Source: a virus
Length of the DNA: 55,111 bases
IMG/VR virus record: IMGVR_UViG_3300043777_000051
Location: 1-55,111 of that record
Strand: one strand, 5' to 3'
Made by a program: the position numbers and the translations under genes. This document shows, one piece after another, positions 39,921-47,009 of the stretch (within the stretch, counting starts at the first letter, position 1; each line of letters opens with the position of its first letter). The notes under the pieces were generated by a model. The model saw nothing but the letters and a program-made list of their open reading frames with translations. It made no database searches and was not told the DNA's origin.

Positions 39921-40879
39921 AACTGATAGAAGTCACAAAGGCTTTCGCAACCGAAGAACAATGCTTGGCCTACCTAGAAGCGAAACGCTGGCCCACTGGC
40001 GTGCGCTGCCTCACTTGCGGTTCTAAGGACATCTCCCGCATTATGCGCAAGGTCACCAAGAAAACGGACAACAAGCGCGCTCAGCTTTATCAGTGCTTAG
40101 AGCCGAGCTGCAAGGCTCAGTTCTCCGCGACTACGGGGACGATCTTCAACGGCTCTCACCTGTCCCTCGACAAATGGTACATGGCGGTTGCGCTCATGGT
40201 GGACGCGAAAAAGGGCATGTCAGCTTTGCAGCTTCAACGGCATTTGAAAGTTAACTACCGCACAGCCTGGTATCTCTGTCACCGCATCCGCGAAGCTATG
40301 GACGATCCTGAGGGGCTAAAGCTGACAGGAACAGTAGAGATCGACGAAACGTACATCGGCGGAAAGCAGAAGGGTCACAAGCGGAAAAGACTCAACAAGG
40401 ACGTGGTGCTCGGAATCCGACAGCGCGGCGGCCCTCTTCGGCTCGTACACGTTCGGGACAACAAGGCCGGGACGCTCTACGAAGCAATCGCGCAGCACGT
40501 TGACAAGGGTGTTGAAAAGATCATGACGGACGATGCTGGAGCCTACAATTTCCGCATCACCAAATTCCGCGATGCCAAGCACTCCCGAATCCGTCACAGC
40601 CGGGGTGAGTACGTCAAAGGCGAAGTCCACACAAACACCGTGGAAAATTCGTTCTCGCTCCTGAAACGGGCTGTGATAGGGACGTATCACCAGCTTTCGA
40701 TAAAGCACCTGCAACGCTACCTGAATGAGTTTTCTTACAGGTTCAATCGGCGGGAAGAAGCGGAACTGTTCGAGCAGACCGTGAGCCGGATGGCGGGAGT
40801 CAAGCCGATGCCCTACGCCAAGCTGATCGAACAGAACGCTTTTACGCCGTTCGTTCGTCCCGAAATGGGAACACACTAA
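39902..40879 (+). CDS. ISXO2/IS1595-type transposase
   Basis: 325 residues. N-terminal zinc ribbon (CLTCGSKDI ... CLEPSC, residues 36-70), helix-rich DNA-binding part, then the catalytic core: VEIDETYIGG (Asp148), IMTDDAGAYN (Asp210) and EVHTNTVENSFSLLKR (about 241-256), the D-D-N/E pattern of ISXO2-like enzymes. Complete by length. No clear terminal inverted repeats or target duplication were found, so an entire IS is not proven. Driven by the promoter at 39805. Confidence 0.85.
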   Translation: MDEDQMKLIEVTKAFATEEQCLAYLEAKRWPTGVRCLTCGSKDISRIMRKVTKKTDNKRAQLYQCLEPSCKAQFSATTGTIFNGSHLSLDKWYMAVALMVDAKKGMSALQLQRHLKVNYRTAWYLCHRIREAMDDPEGLKLTGTVEIDETYIGGKQKGHKRKRLNKDVVLGIRQRGGPLRLVHVRDNKAGTLYEAIAQHVDKGVEKIMTDDAGAYNFRITKFRDAKHSRIRHSRGEYVKGEVHTNTVENSFSLLKRAVIGTYHQLSIKHLQRYLNEFSYRFNRREEAELFEQTVSRMAGVKPMPYAKLIEQNAFTPFVRPEMGTH

Positions 40880-40989
40880 GGTAATTGCATTAGGTAATAG
40901 CCATTGATTACAAAGGAGTTACGGGACATTAAAATTACAATATTTTCCTTGCTTCTTTCTCCCCTCTAGTGCATCATACATAGCGATAG

Positions 40990-41060
40990 AACCTCCACGC
41001 CTAGCCTCAGTAGTGTGTTTTCACACTCATTGAGTGATGCGCATAGTTGGAGGTTTTTTT
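40990..41060 (+). ncRNA. abiF-like small RNA / hairpin upstream of the Abi_2 gene
   Basis: AACCTCCA (40990-40997) pairs with TGGAGGTT (41048-41055), followed by a T-run (41054-41060). Inside lies a second hairpin, GTGTG/CACAC with a TTTT loop (41013-41026). The hairpin ends 12 bases before the Abi_2 start codon. Placement and shape fit the abiF RNA described by comparative genomics next to abiF genes. It could terminate transcription, encode an RNA antitoxin, or both. Confidence 0.6.
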
Positions 41061-41071
41061 ATTGCCGTAAA

Positions 41072-41974
41072 ATGAAGTTTCCGAAAGTTGCAAAAACGTA
41101 CGATGAGCAACTCGCGCTCTTAAAGGAGCGCGGCCTCTCCATTTCGAGCGATGAAGTGGCGCTGCGATGGCTTAGGCGCGTGAGTTATTATCGGCTTAGC
41201 GCTTACTTTCCCACATTCAGAAAATCCCCAGCCAGCGAAGAGTTTCTTCCCCGAGCCAGCTTCGATGCCATAATTGACCTGTACGTGTTCGACTGCCGAT
41301 TGCGGAATATCTTTATGATCGCAATCGAACGCATTGAGATTTCTCTCCGAACGGTCATCACCTACGAATTGTCACACGCACACGGACCTTTCGCCCACAC
41401 ATTACCAGCGGCATATTCGTCATGGTTCATGAAGATAGTTAGGCTCGGAGAACCGCCGCCGTTTGATGAGTTCATAAGCAATATCGAGAAAGAGGAAAAG
41501 CGGGGCAAGGAACTCTTCATCAAGACTTACCGAGAAAAGTACACCCTAGAAAAACATTTGCCAATTTGGATGGCTACGGAACTCATGTCGTTCGGTACGT
41601 TGTCGATGATGTTCGAGGGCCTCAAGAGCGCAACGAAAACCAAAATCGCGGCGGAGTACAAATTGGCAGAAAAGCCGTTTCAGAACTGGCTGCACGTCCT
41701 TTCCAGCATCCGCAATCTTATTGCCCATCACAGTCGGCTGTGGAATCGCCAGCTTGGAGTACAGGCAATGATTCCCCACGGATGGGTTTATGAAGTTCCC
41801 AGGACAGATCGAATTTACTGTGTGGCGGTTATGACCCAGCATTTGCTACAGGTAATCGCTACCGGCGGCAATTGGAAAAAGCGCTTGTTTGTGCTTTTCG
41901 ACCATCACCCCCACGTTCCGCTAGATCCCATGGGATTCCCTCATGATTGGCGAGAATTAGAGCCGTGGAAATAG
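41072..41974 (+). CDS. Abi_2 (AbiD/AbiF-like) abortive-infection protein
   Basis: 300 residues from ATG 41072; the open frame upstream is inside the RNA hairpin. Starts KFPKVAKTYDEQLALLKERG, with LRRVSYYRLSAYFPTFRK as the Abi_2 signature. RNLIAHHSRLWNR (about 218-230) has the Rx4H pattern of HEPN ribonucleases. Known members abort infection by competing phages. Carried by a phage it may exclude superinfecting phages, with the upstream RNA as probable controller. Full length for the family. Confidence 0.8.
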   Translation: MKFPKVAKTYDEQLALLKERGLSISSDEVALRWLRRVSYYRLSAYFPTFRKSPASEEFLPRASFDAIIDLYVFDCRLRNIFMIAIERIEISLRTVITYELSHAHGPFAHTLPAAYSSWFMKIVRLGEPPPFDEFISNIEKEEKRGKELFIKTYREKYTLEKHLPIWMATELMSFGTLSMMFEGLKSATKTKIAAEYKLAEKPFQNWLHVLSSIRNLIAHHSRLWNRQLGVQAMIPHGWVYEVPRTDRIYCVAVMTQHLLQVIATGGNWKKRLFVLFDHHPHVPLDPMGFPHDWRELEPWK

Positions 41975-42059
41975 TTCGGCTGAGAGGCGCTAAATAACTG
42001 AGAGGCAATGGTTTATGGTTCCTTGCATCCTAGCCGCCGTGCACAGAATCAAAATAGTG

Positions 42060-42640
42060 ACTTTACAGCGACCACTGTATCGGCGCAGAACCTAGACTAA
42101 AGTACTCTACCCGGAGAGCAGGGAGGACTGTGTATAATGGAAGTTGACACCCTCCCAGCCAGGCAGTAGACTGCTTGCCCTAAGGGGCTCTAGGCTCGAA
42201 GGAGGAGTCCATTCAAAATGAAGATTCGGAGTGAGAACGATTTCGGATAAACCATTCACTGGTATAAATATAGCTGCCTGACCTAGGTCAGGGTTTCGGC
42301 GGTTCTTTTCAAAAGGGGATTTTTGGCAGTTACCGCGTTTCGCCTACCACAAGTCGGTAACTCGCGCAAGCGATATTATGGCGAAAACTGTGTATTTTAG
42401 TGGATTCCCTGTGTAGAACATGTGGAAAGCCGCTAGTGGCTTGTGGTACATTCTTGCTTGTACGCAGTGTAAGCATATTTGCTTACCGTAGGAGCCTTCG
42501 GAACTCTGGCCCGAAAGGTTAACGGCGCGGCGAAATCTCAGGCGTGGTGTGGTGCAAAGGTACGGTCACACGACCGACAATAGAGAACTCACTTGTGAGG
42601 CGAGGGCACTGTGAGTAAACGGAATCCCCCAAAATTCATT
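42060..42640 (+). ncRNA. Candidate large structured non-coding RNA
   Basis: No credible ORF occupies 41975-42906. On the plus strand many stable hairpins follow one another: GGGAGG/CCTCCC plus GTGT/ACAC (42121-42156), GCAGT/ACTGC (42163-42174), the 16-base palindrome CCTGACCTAGGTCAGG (42277-42292), AGTTACCG/CGGTAACT (42328-42362), TCGC-GCAA-GCGA (42362-42373, GNRA loop), AAGCC/GGCTT (42427-42442), GTAAGC/GCTTAC (42469-42486), a UUCG loop near 42497, CGGTC/GACCG (42563-42576) and CTCAC/GTGAG (42588-42599). Tetraloop orientation favours the plus strand. Size, phage location and nearby tRNA features recall GOLLD/ROOL-type giant RNAs, but no family match is claimed. Confidence 0.5.
42277..42292. 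repeat. 16-bp perfect palindrome
   Basis: CCTGACCTAGGTCAGG is its own reverse complement. It could be a dimeric-protein operator or a helix of the candidate RNA. Confidence 0.75.
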
Positions 42641-42648
42641 CATTAAAG

Positions 42649-42677
42649 ATTGGCTGCAAAGTTGCAACGCAGCCAAT
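42649..42677. other. Strong 9-bp hairpin between the RNA tract and the tRNA-like element
   Basis: ATTGGCTGC (42649-42657) and GCAGCCAAT (42669-42677) with an 11-base loop. On the minus strand the stem is followed by CTTTAATG, so it might end a minus-strand transcript of the tRNA-like element, though the T-run is weak. Confidence 0.5.
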
Positions 42678-42678
42678 G

Positions 42679-42751
42679 AGACCGAGGCCGGAGTCGAACC
42701 GGATGGGTGTCCCTTGCAAAGAGCACTCCGTTCCGCACGGGGACCTCGGTC
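42679..42751 (-). ncRNA. tRNA-like element (degenerate tRNA-Ala(UGC)-like)
   Basis: 73 bases on the minus strand with a 7-bp acceptor GACCGAG/CTCGGTC, GG at positions 18-19, loop TTTGCAA (UGC anticodon) and T-arm CCGG-TTCGACT-CCGG at exact tRNA spacing. The D and anticodon stems are poor (3 bp each), and no CCA is encoded. An alternative fold pairs GTCCC with GGGAC as in tmRNA-like domains. A decayed tRNA or a tRNA mimic. Confidence 0.4.
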
Positions 42752-42756
42752 GTGAA

Positions 42757-42854
42757 GGCGGGACTAAACGTTGGAGCGCAGACATCTTGGTGGGGCGAGT
42801 GGGTGTTGATTCCCCAACAAGTAGAACGTGCCCTTGAGACCGTTTAGTCCCGCC
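42757..42854. ncRNA. Structured element closed by a 14-bp perfect stem
   Basis: GGCGGGACTAAACG (42757-42770) pairs perfectly with CGTTTAGTCCCGCC (42841-42854). Inside, TTGGTGGGG (42787-42795) pairs with CCCCAACAA (42812-42820) with one mismatch. It abuts the tRNA-like element. Strand of transcription unclear. Confidence 0.5.
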
Positions 42855-42906
42855 GATCATTGTACATTGGAGTCAATAGTTTGCCCTGTGGAAATCGACG
42901 GCATAT

Positions 42907-43086
42907 ATGGGAGAACAAAAGGTAAACCCACAATTTGACCGTTTCAAAGATGCCATGAAGAAGCTCATGGCTGTTCCCCATTCCGAGATCAAGGCGCACC
43001 TGGATGCCGAGAAAGCCGCAAAGCGCCTCAAGCGGACGCGGAAGTCTAAGTACGCTGCCTTCCGCGCCGTGAATAGAAACGGTTAG
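42907..43086 (+). CDS. Small basic protein convergent with a transposase (F..L..P family)
   Basis: 59 residues (MGEQKVNPQFDRFKDAMKKL, then MAVPHSEI..., basic tail). Same pattern as the peptides at 44254 and 48861: Phe, amphipathic helix, Leu-x-x-x-Pro, then Lys/Arg. Its 3' end overlaps the transposase stop by four bases on the other strand, a layout repeated at 48861/49010. Probably a conserved partner of these transposases, function unknown. Confidence 0.6.
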   Translation: MGEQKVNPQFDRFKDAMKKLMAVPHSEIKAHLDAEKAAKRLKRTRKSKYAAFRAVNRNG

Positions 43087-44084
43087 AGGGGACGCTCCAT
43101 AGTCTTGCCAGTCAGTTCCGCATAGGTCAGCCGCTTTCCTACAATCTGCCTTAGAGCTATCTTGAACCTATCGGAATCATTCAGTGGATTATCTTTCGTT
43201 GCGCGATTGTTGTAACGGAAAGCCTGTTCGTCCACGTATCTTTCCAAGTGAAAAGGCTCAACGCAAACGTAGGTTCCTTTCAGGGAACGCTTCATCAAAC
43301 TCCAAAAGTTTTCGAGACCGTTCGTATGCACACGGCCACGGACGTATTCTTCTGCATGGTTCACAACTTCATGCACGAAGTTGCAACGCAGATCGTCATA
43401 AGGAACCGCGTCATCGGTGTAAACCTTGGTGCCGTACTTCACATTCTTTAGAACTTCGGATTGCAACGTTTCACGCTTCACGTCCGGCACAACCTTTGCC
43501 CGAACTTCGCGCAGGTTGCGGTCAAGAATGCCTTGCACAATCGTCTTGCCAGTCGAACCGCCAGTGTGCCCACTCTCAGCGGCGAATCGTGTACGGCGCG
43601 AACGGTGCATATTCTTTAGTTTGCCGCCGACAAAACTCTCATCGACTTCGACTTCACTGCCGCCGCCGCCCAGCTTGGAGAATCCAAAGCCGCGACGCAG
43701 GGCCACGCGAATGCGATGAAGCATGAACCATGCACTTTTCTGAGTCACGCCCAGAGCGCGATGCAGTTCCCAGCTAGAGATGCCGTTCTTATCGTTGACC
43801 AGCATCCACACGGCGGGAAGCCACTTCTCTAAGGCAATAGGTGAGTCCTCAAATACGGTGCCGACCTTCAGGGAGAACTTGGTCTTAGGATGCTTCGCAT
43901 AGCACTTGTAGACACGCGCCTTGGCAAGGTAGGTGACCTTCTCGGACTGGCACTTCGGGCAGCGTACCTGCCCGTCATCCCAGCGGATAGAGATCATAAA
44001 CTGGCGACAGTTCTCAAAGTCTGCAAAATATTTTATTGCTTCCTGTAACGTCCGTGGCGTTTCCATGCAGTAAATATGCCACAA
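43083..44084 (-). CDS. ISXO2/IS1595-type transposase
   Basis: 333 residues. Zn ribbon (CPKCQSEKVTYLAKARVYKC), then EVEVDESFVGGKLK, KVYTDDAVPYDD and RVHTNGLENFWSLMKRSLKG, the three catalytic blocks of ISXO2-type enzymes. Complete. Only distantly similar to the copy at 39902 but close to the fragment at 49010. No TIR pair was found in the flanks examined. Confidence 0.85.
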   Translation of the reverse strand: MWHIYCMETPRTLQEAIKYFADFENCRQFMISIRWDDGQVRCPKCQSEKVTYLAKARVYKCYAKHPKTKFSLKVGTVFEDSPIALEKWLPAVWMLVNDKNGISSWELHRALGVTQKSAWFMLHRIRVALRRGFGFSKLGGGGSEVEVDESFVGGKLKNMHRSRRTRFAAESGHTGGSTGKTIVQGILDRNLREVRAKVVPDVKRETLQSEVLKNVKYGTKVYTDDAVPYDDLRCNFVHEVVNHAEEYVRGRVHTNGLENFWSLMKRSLKGTYVCVEPFHLERYVDEQAFRYNNRATKDNPLNDSDRFKIALRQIVGKRLTYAELTGKTMERPL

Positions 44085-44253
44085 ACAGAACGGTCAGTCA
44101 AGTATATTCTTGCCAAGAATGTGGCTCCCTTGCCATCGACTTTTTCTGCGCCAGGAGGCACCGAGTTGGCCCTTTAACAACGCACGCAAATGTAGCTAGC
44201 AACAGCCGAAATGTCAACTTACCCTCTAAATGGAGTTAGATGCTGGCAGGGTC

Positions 44254-44382
44254 TTACCGTTTGATAGGTTCAGACTGAATTAATTTCTGCAAAACCTTGT
44301 CGAAAACCTGTTTCTCTACTCGAATCCGCTTGGGGAGCGGCTTTGCTGATGTGCGTTTTTTCGGACCTTTTTGACTACTCAT
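44254..44382 (-). CDS. Small basic protein (F..L..P family)
   Basis: 42 residues: MSSQKGPKKRTSAKPLPKRI, then RVEKQVFDKVLQKLIQSEPIKR. Basic N-terminus and an amphipathic helix ending Ser-Glu-Pro. Similar in design to 42907-43086 and 48861-49013. It is the only candidate gene between the transposase and the tRNA. Confidence 0.55.
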   Translation of the reverse strand: MSSQKGPKKRTSAKPLPKRIRVEKQVFDKVLQKLIQSEPIKR

Positions 44383-44518
44383 TTTGCATTCCACTTATGT
44401 TTTGCGCAACTATCCACAGATAAGTCGCCACATCCACAGCTTCTTCACAGGTCAAATCCCGAAATCGCAGCATTTTCGCTTTTCTTTTGAATTTATTGCC
44501 CTAGCATTTCAGGTGGCG

Positions 44519-44606
44519 GGAGGCTGACTGGTCGGTTTACCAGGAGCGGACTTATAATCCGCAGTTCCCCGCGAGGAACGGTGTTCGACTCACCCAGCCT
44601 CCGCCA
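44519..44606 (+). tRNA. Class II tRNA, anticodon UAU, CCA encoded
   Basis: 88 bases. Acceptor GGAGGCT/AGCCTCC (7 bp), discriminator G, CCA encoded (44604-44606). D-arm CTGG/CCAG, anticodon arm GCGGA-CTTATAA-TCCGC with TAT at 44553-44555, long variable arm GTTCC/GGAAC, T-arm GGTG-TTCGACT-CACC. The long variable arm and G73 look like tRNA-Ser, while UAU would read the isoleucine codon AUA. Charging identity is therefore unclear. Confidence 0.85.
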
Positions 44607-44980
44607 TCCTTCGCAGTCCGTTATACCACCAAACACATCCTGTGGCACAAGCGGTTTCTGCGTCCCGCGAGGGAATCTGTACTATAATCTCCAAACCTTT
44701 CCCCAAGGGCCTCCCCGGAGTTCCGTTTTCGTAACACACTCTCATTCCTGTGCGGTATCCTCCGCCGATGTGAGAAGGTGTGCTTACCGGAAATCGGGAT
44801 TCCGGGGTCTTAAACCGCACACAGCAAGTCGAGACCCCGATAGGGGGTTCCCGCTTCCGGTGAGCGCTTCTTCGCTTGCAATCATCAGCATTAGGTCCCA
44901 GAACCAGAGCCGAAAGACTTCTTGCCGTCCTCAGCATCATGGGTTAGCGTAGTTGCCGATCAGTACGCAACACACACTCG

Positions 44981-45018
44981 CCCCCGACTCCAAACTGCCA
45001 GAAGCGAGTCGGGGGTTT
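44981..45018 (+). terminator. Terminator-like hairpin
   Basis: CCCCCGACTC (44981-44990) pairs with GAGTCGGGGG (45006-45015); TTTCTCC follows. Ten perfect pairs, short T-run. Confidence 0.55.
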
Positions 45019-45033
45019 CTCCTCGCTCCTTAC

Positions 45034-45081
45034 GCCCTGACTTCACAACCACCGGGGGGAGGCCAGAAGTCAGGGCCTTTT
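45034..45081 (+). terminator. Terminator-like hairpin
   Basis: GCCCTGACTTC (45034-45044) pairs with GAAGTCAGGGC (45066-45076), followed by CTTTT. Eleven perfect pairs. A second stop in tandem with the one at 44981. Confidence 0.6.
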
Positions 45082-45162
45082 CTCAGGCGAAAGTTCTGCA
45101 TTAACACCGCTGCTTGTCTACCTCTGTGGTATAACGTTGGCCTTCCCCTAGAAAGCAAGTTG

Positions 45163-45777
45163 CTAGTCCTTCAACTTTCCACCTTGGAGGAGTATCTGTC
45201 CGCCTTCCTTGCTTACATCTGATAGTCGCCTGATACTTGTTCCATCCCGATCTTTCGGTAGCAACAATACACTGACTCCTGTTTGCGCCCCTATCTTGGC
45301 AACTGATCTGATCGTGGCGTTGGGGTCGTAGGCAATCACGATAGACACTAAGCCCCCGGTGATCTGGAAAGGTTTACTCACAGCAATTTTGTCATCCGCC
45401 ATTTCGTCAACGGTAGGATCAAACACATGGCAGGTAATAAACATGTTGTATTTATCGGCCACCTTCACGAACGATGATGTATCTATCGCAGCGCTACAGC
45501 CCTCCGTCGTTCCGCCCCACGCAGCAATAAACACGGGAAGTGGTGAGGGCCTGACGGCTGCAATTATGAAAGGCAACCAGCACACAAGGATCAGCCCAAC
45601 CATTAAAAACACTGGCGTATAGAGTCTCCTGACCAACGCCCTTTCCGCCGCTACGCGCTTTGGTGAGCGCGGCGACGGTATCTCTTCTATCTTTTGTTTC
45701 ATAAGCCTGATTTGGTAAGCCTGAAACCCGACTCCAATCACAGTCACGACGAGCGGCAGCCAAAACTTGTAATCCAC
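45163..45777 (-). CDS. Membrane protein with C-terminal alpha/beta domain
   Basis: 204 residues; GTG start after GCAGGAGGTCATC. Two membrane helices (FWLPLVVTVIGVGFQAYQI and TPVFLMVGLILVCWLPFIIA) are separated by a basic linker. A soluble domain of about 110 residues follows (YNMFITCHVFDPTVDEMADD ... PFQITGGLVSIVIAYDP). The style is that of bacterial chromosomal membrane proteins, suggesting acquisition from the host. Function unknown. Confidence 0.65.
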   Translation of the reverse strand: MDYKFWLPLVVTVIGVGFQAYQIRLMKQKIEEIPSPRSPKRVAAERALVRRLYTPVFLMVGLILVCWLPFIIAAVRPSPLPVFIAAWGGTTEGCSAAIDTSSFVKVADKYNMFITCHVFDPTVDEMADDKIAVSKPFQITGGLVSIVIAYDPNATIRSVAKIGAQTGVSVLLLPKDRDGTSIRRLSDVSKEGGQILLQGGKLKD

Positions 45778-45820
45778 GATGACCTCCTGCTGGTGACGAC
45801 AAAGAGCATTTTACGCCCCC

Positions 45821-45843
45821 TCTGTGTCAAATGCATAGTCATC
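45821..45843 (-). repeat. Dispersed 23-bp repeat, copy 2
   Basis: On the minus strand equals 39792-39814 except for one base. It lies between the RHH gene's stop and the start of the membrane protein gene. Confidence 0.75.
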
Positions 45844-45853
45844 TCGTAATCTC

Positions 45854-46150
45854 CTACCTTTTCAATTCGGTATGGAATGGCGGACCATCGCACGCCCACT
45901 TCGTCCCCAAGTCCTTCATCTCCCCACCGTGGGTTGAGCACTTTCTCGCGCCGAACAACCGTACAACATCTTCGGTAACTGGTATGGGTTGTTTACTTTT
46001 CAAAACCGGAAGCCTCGGCACCCCTCCGTCACAAGCCTTAACCAACGCCGCTATCACAAAATCCCTAATCGTTAGGTTAGCCTTCGCCGCCGATACCCTA
46101 ACCTCCATCACTAAACTCACGTCCACATTCCGTATATTTAAATCCGGCAT
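45854..46150 (-). CDS. Ribbon-helix-helix (Arc/MetJ-type) regulator
   Basis: 98 residues. Residues 1-35 (PDLNIRNVDVSLVMEVRVSA, then AKANLTIRDFVIAALVKA) match an RHH domain: a short DNA-contacting strand and two helices. The C-terminal half contains CSTHGGEMKD and WACDG, possibly a metal site. Inverted GTTACAT/ATGTCAC sites overlap and precede its start, which suggests autorepression. It would control the leftward membrane gene and perhaps the island. Confidence 0.65.
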   Translation of the reverse strand: MPDLNIRNVDVSLVMEVRVSAAKANLTIRDFVIAALVKACDGGVPRLPVLKSKQPIPVTEDVVRLFGARKCSTHGGEMKDLGTKWACDGPPFHTELKR

Positions 46151-46208
46151 GTCACGATTGTTACATACCTCCCCGCCTTAGTCAACCTATTTACGTTACA
46201 TATGTGAC
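46149..46208. promoter_or_regulatory. Paired inverted repeats, putative RHH operators
   Basis: Site 1: ATGTCAC (46149-46155) and GTTACAT (46160-46166). Site 2: GTTACAT (46195-46201) and ATGTGAC (46202-46208). Four near-identical half-sites within 60 bases upstream of, and overlapping, the RHH gene start. Confidence 0.5.
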
Positions 46209-46399
46209 GCTACTACGCTTTGTGAGAAAACACCTGCGAGATAAATTAGGGTTTGGAGCCTCCATTTCTTCCTTCGCCGCGTTTCCTCGACGGGGTGCTC
46301 GGACTTCGGGCGCAAGGAAGCCTAAGTTTGTGACTGGAAACGAGTTGCGGCGATCTTGAACATTCGTTGTTCAACTTGCGTATTATCGGACTGGCGTAG
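46151..46399. other. Intergenic region with a further inverted repeat
   Basis: Besides the RHH-type sites, TTGAAC-N7-GTTCAA occurs near 46357-46375. No gene is visible in these 249 bases. It probably holds control elements for the flanking minus-strand genes. Confidence 0.4.
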
Positions 46400-46663
46400 C
46401 TAAGGCAGAAGACGGTAAAGCCTTTCTAAGTACCGCGGCTGTTGGATTTTGACCTGCCCGTTCGTATCTCGCAGCACCGGAACTTCCCGAAAACCGTTCT
46501 CAGCCGCCTCGACAATCCTCCGGGCCTGAATCGTTCTCCCCTTCCATCTTGCTGATAATGCGCCGCTTGTCGTTACGTGTTTGGTCGATAACCAGCGTAG
46601 AGAATTCACGTAAGCGCGACGAAGTTTGAAAGCGCGTTGGCGTTCCCGATTGGAAATAGCCAT
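46400..46663 (-). CDS. Basic hypothetical protein
   Basis: 87 residues. Very basic N-terminal half (NRERQRAFKLRRAYVNSLRW) and a C-terminal part ending YLERLYRLLP. No ribosome site is obvious before ATG 46663. Possible nucleic-acid binder; family not recognised. Confidence 0.45.
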   Translation of the reverse strand: MAISNRERQRAFKLRRAYVNSLRWLSTKHVTTSGALSARWKGRTIQARRIVEAAENGFREVPVLRDTNGQVKIQQPRYLERLYRLLP

Positions 46664-46796
46664 GAGGAAAGGTAACAGTGTGGTAAAAAGGAGACAGTTT
46701 ATTGCGGATTAACCACAGAATGATTATAGCGCGGAAGTCAAGCGAGTCTCTTCTGGGCGATAGGGGAGCACTCGCAAAGTCCTGATTCCAGATGAT

Positions 46797-47009
46797 TTAG
46801 AGAGTGATTGAGTATATGTGTGGGGTGGTTGCAGCGGGGGTTAGCGTCGCCAAAACTCCTAGGATAATTCCCTTGATTGTCTCTCCTGCAAGAAGTCGAT
46901 CTATAGAAAAGTAGACGAGGGTTCCGGCGGTCCATTCACAGAGAATAAAAATTACTCTTTCGCTGTCGGTTTCAGCCATACTTAATCCTTTGAGAAGAGA
47001 CGAGATCAT
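46797..47009 (-). CDS. Small two-helix membrane protein
   Basis: 70 residues from ATG 47009 (ATGA overlap with the previous ORF); an internal ATG at 46979 with AAAGGA upstream is an alternative. Hydrophobic segments VIFILCEWTAGTLVYFSI and IKGIILGVLATLTPAATT. Last gene of a four-gene leftward cluster. Function unknown. Confidence 0.55.
   Translation of the reverse strand: MISSLLKGLSMAETDSERVIFILCEWTAGTLVYFSIDRLLAGETIKGIILGVLATLTPAATTPHIYSITL

Larger units (their letters stand above)
44607..45081 (+). ncRNA. Structured non-coding tract downstream of the tRNA
   Basis: No convincing gene. ACCGGAA..CGGGA (44786-44799) pairs with TCCCG.TTCCGGT (44849-44861), enclosing GGGGTCT/AGACCCC (44804-44838). 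Two terminator-like hairpins follow (44981-45018 and 45034-45081). This suggests one plus-strand transcript: tRNA, then a structured RNA of about 400 bases, then termination. Confidence 0.4.

Noticed and set aside
39902-44084. A composite transposon between the two intact transposases
   Set aside because: The two transposases are too different to mobilise each other's ends, and no matching inverted terminal repeats or target duplications were seen.
44581-44952. Open frames on both strands after the tRNA
   Set aside because: Neither has a ribosome site or family resemblance; the DNA shows RNA-type pairing and terminators instead.
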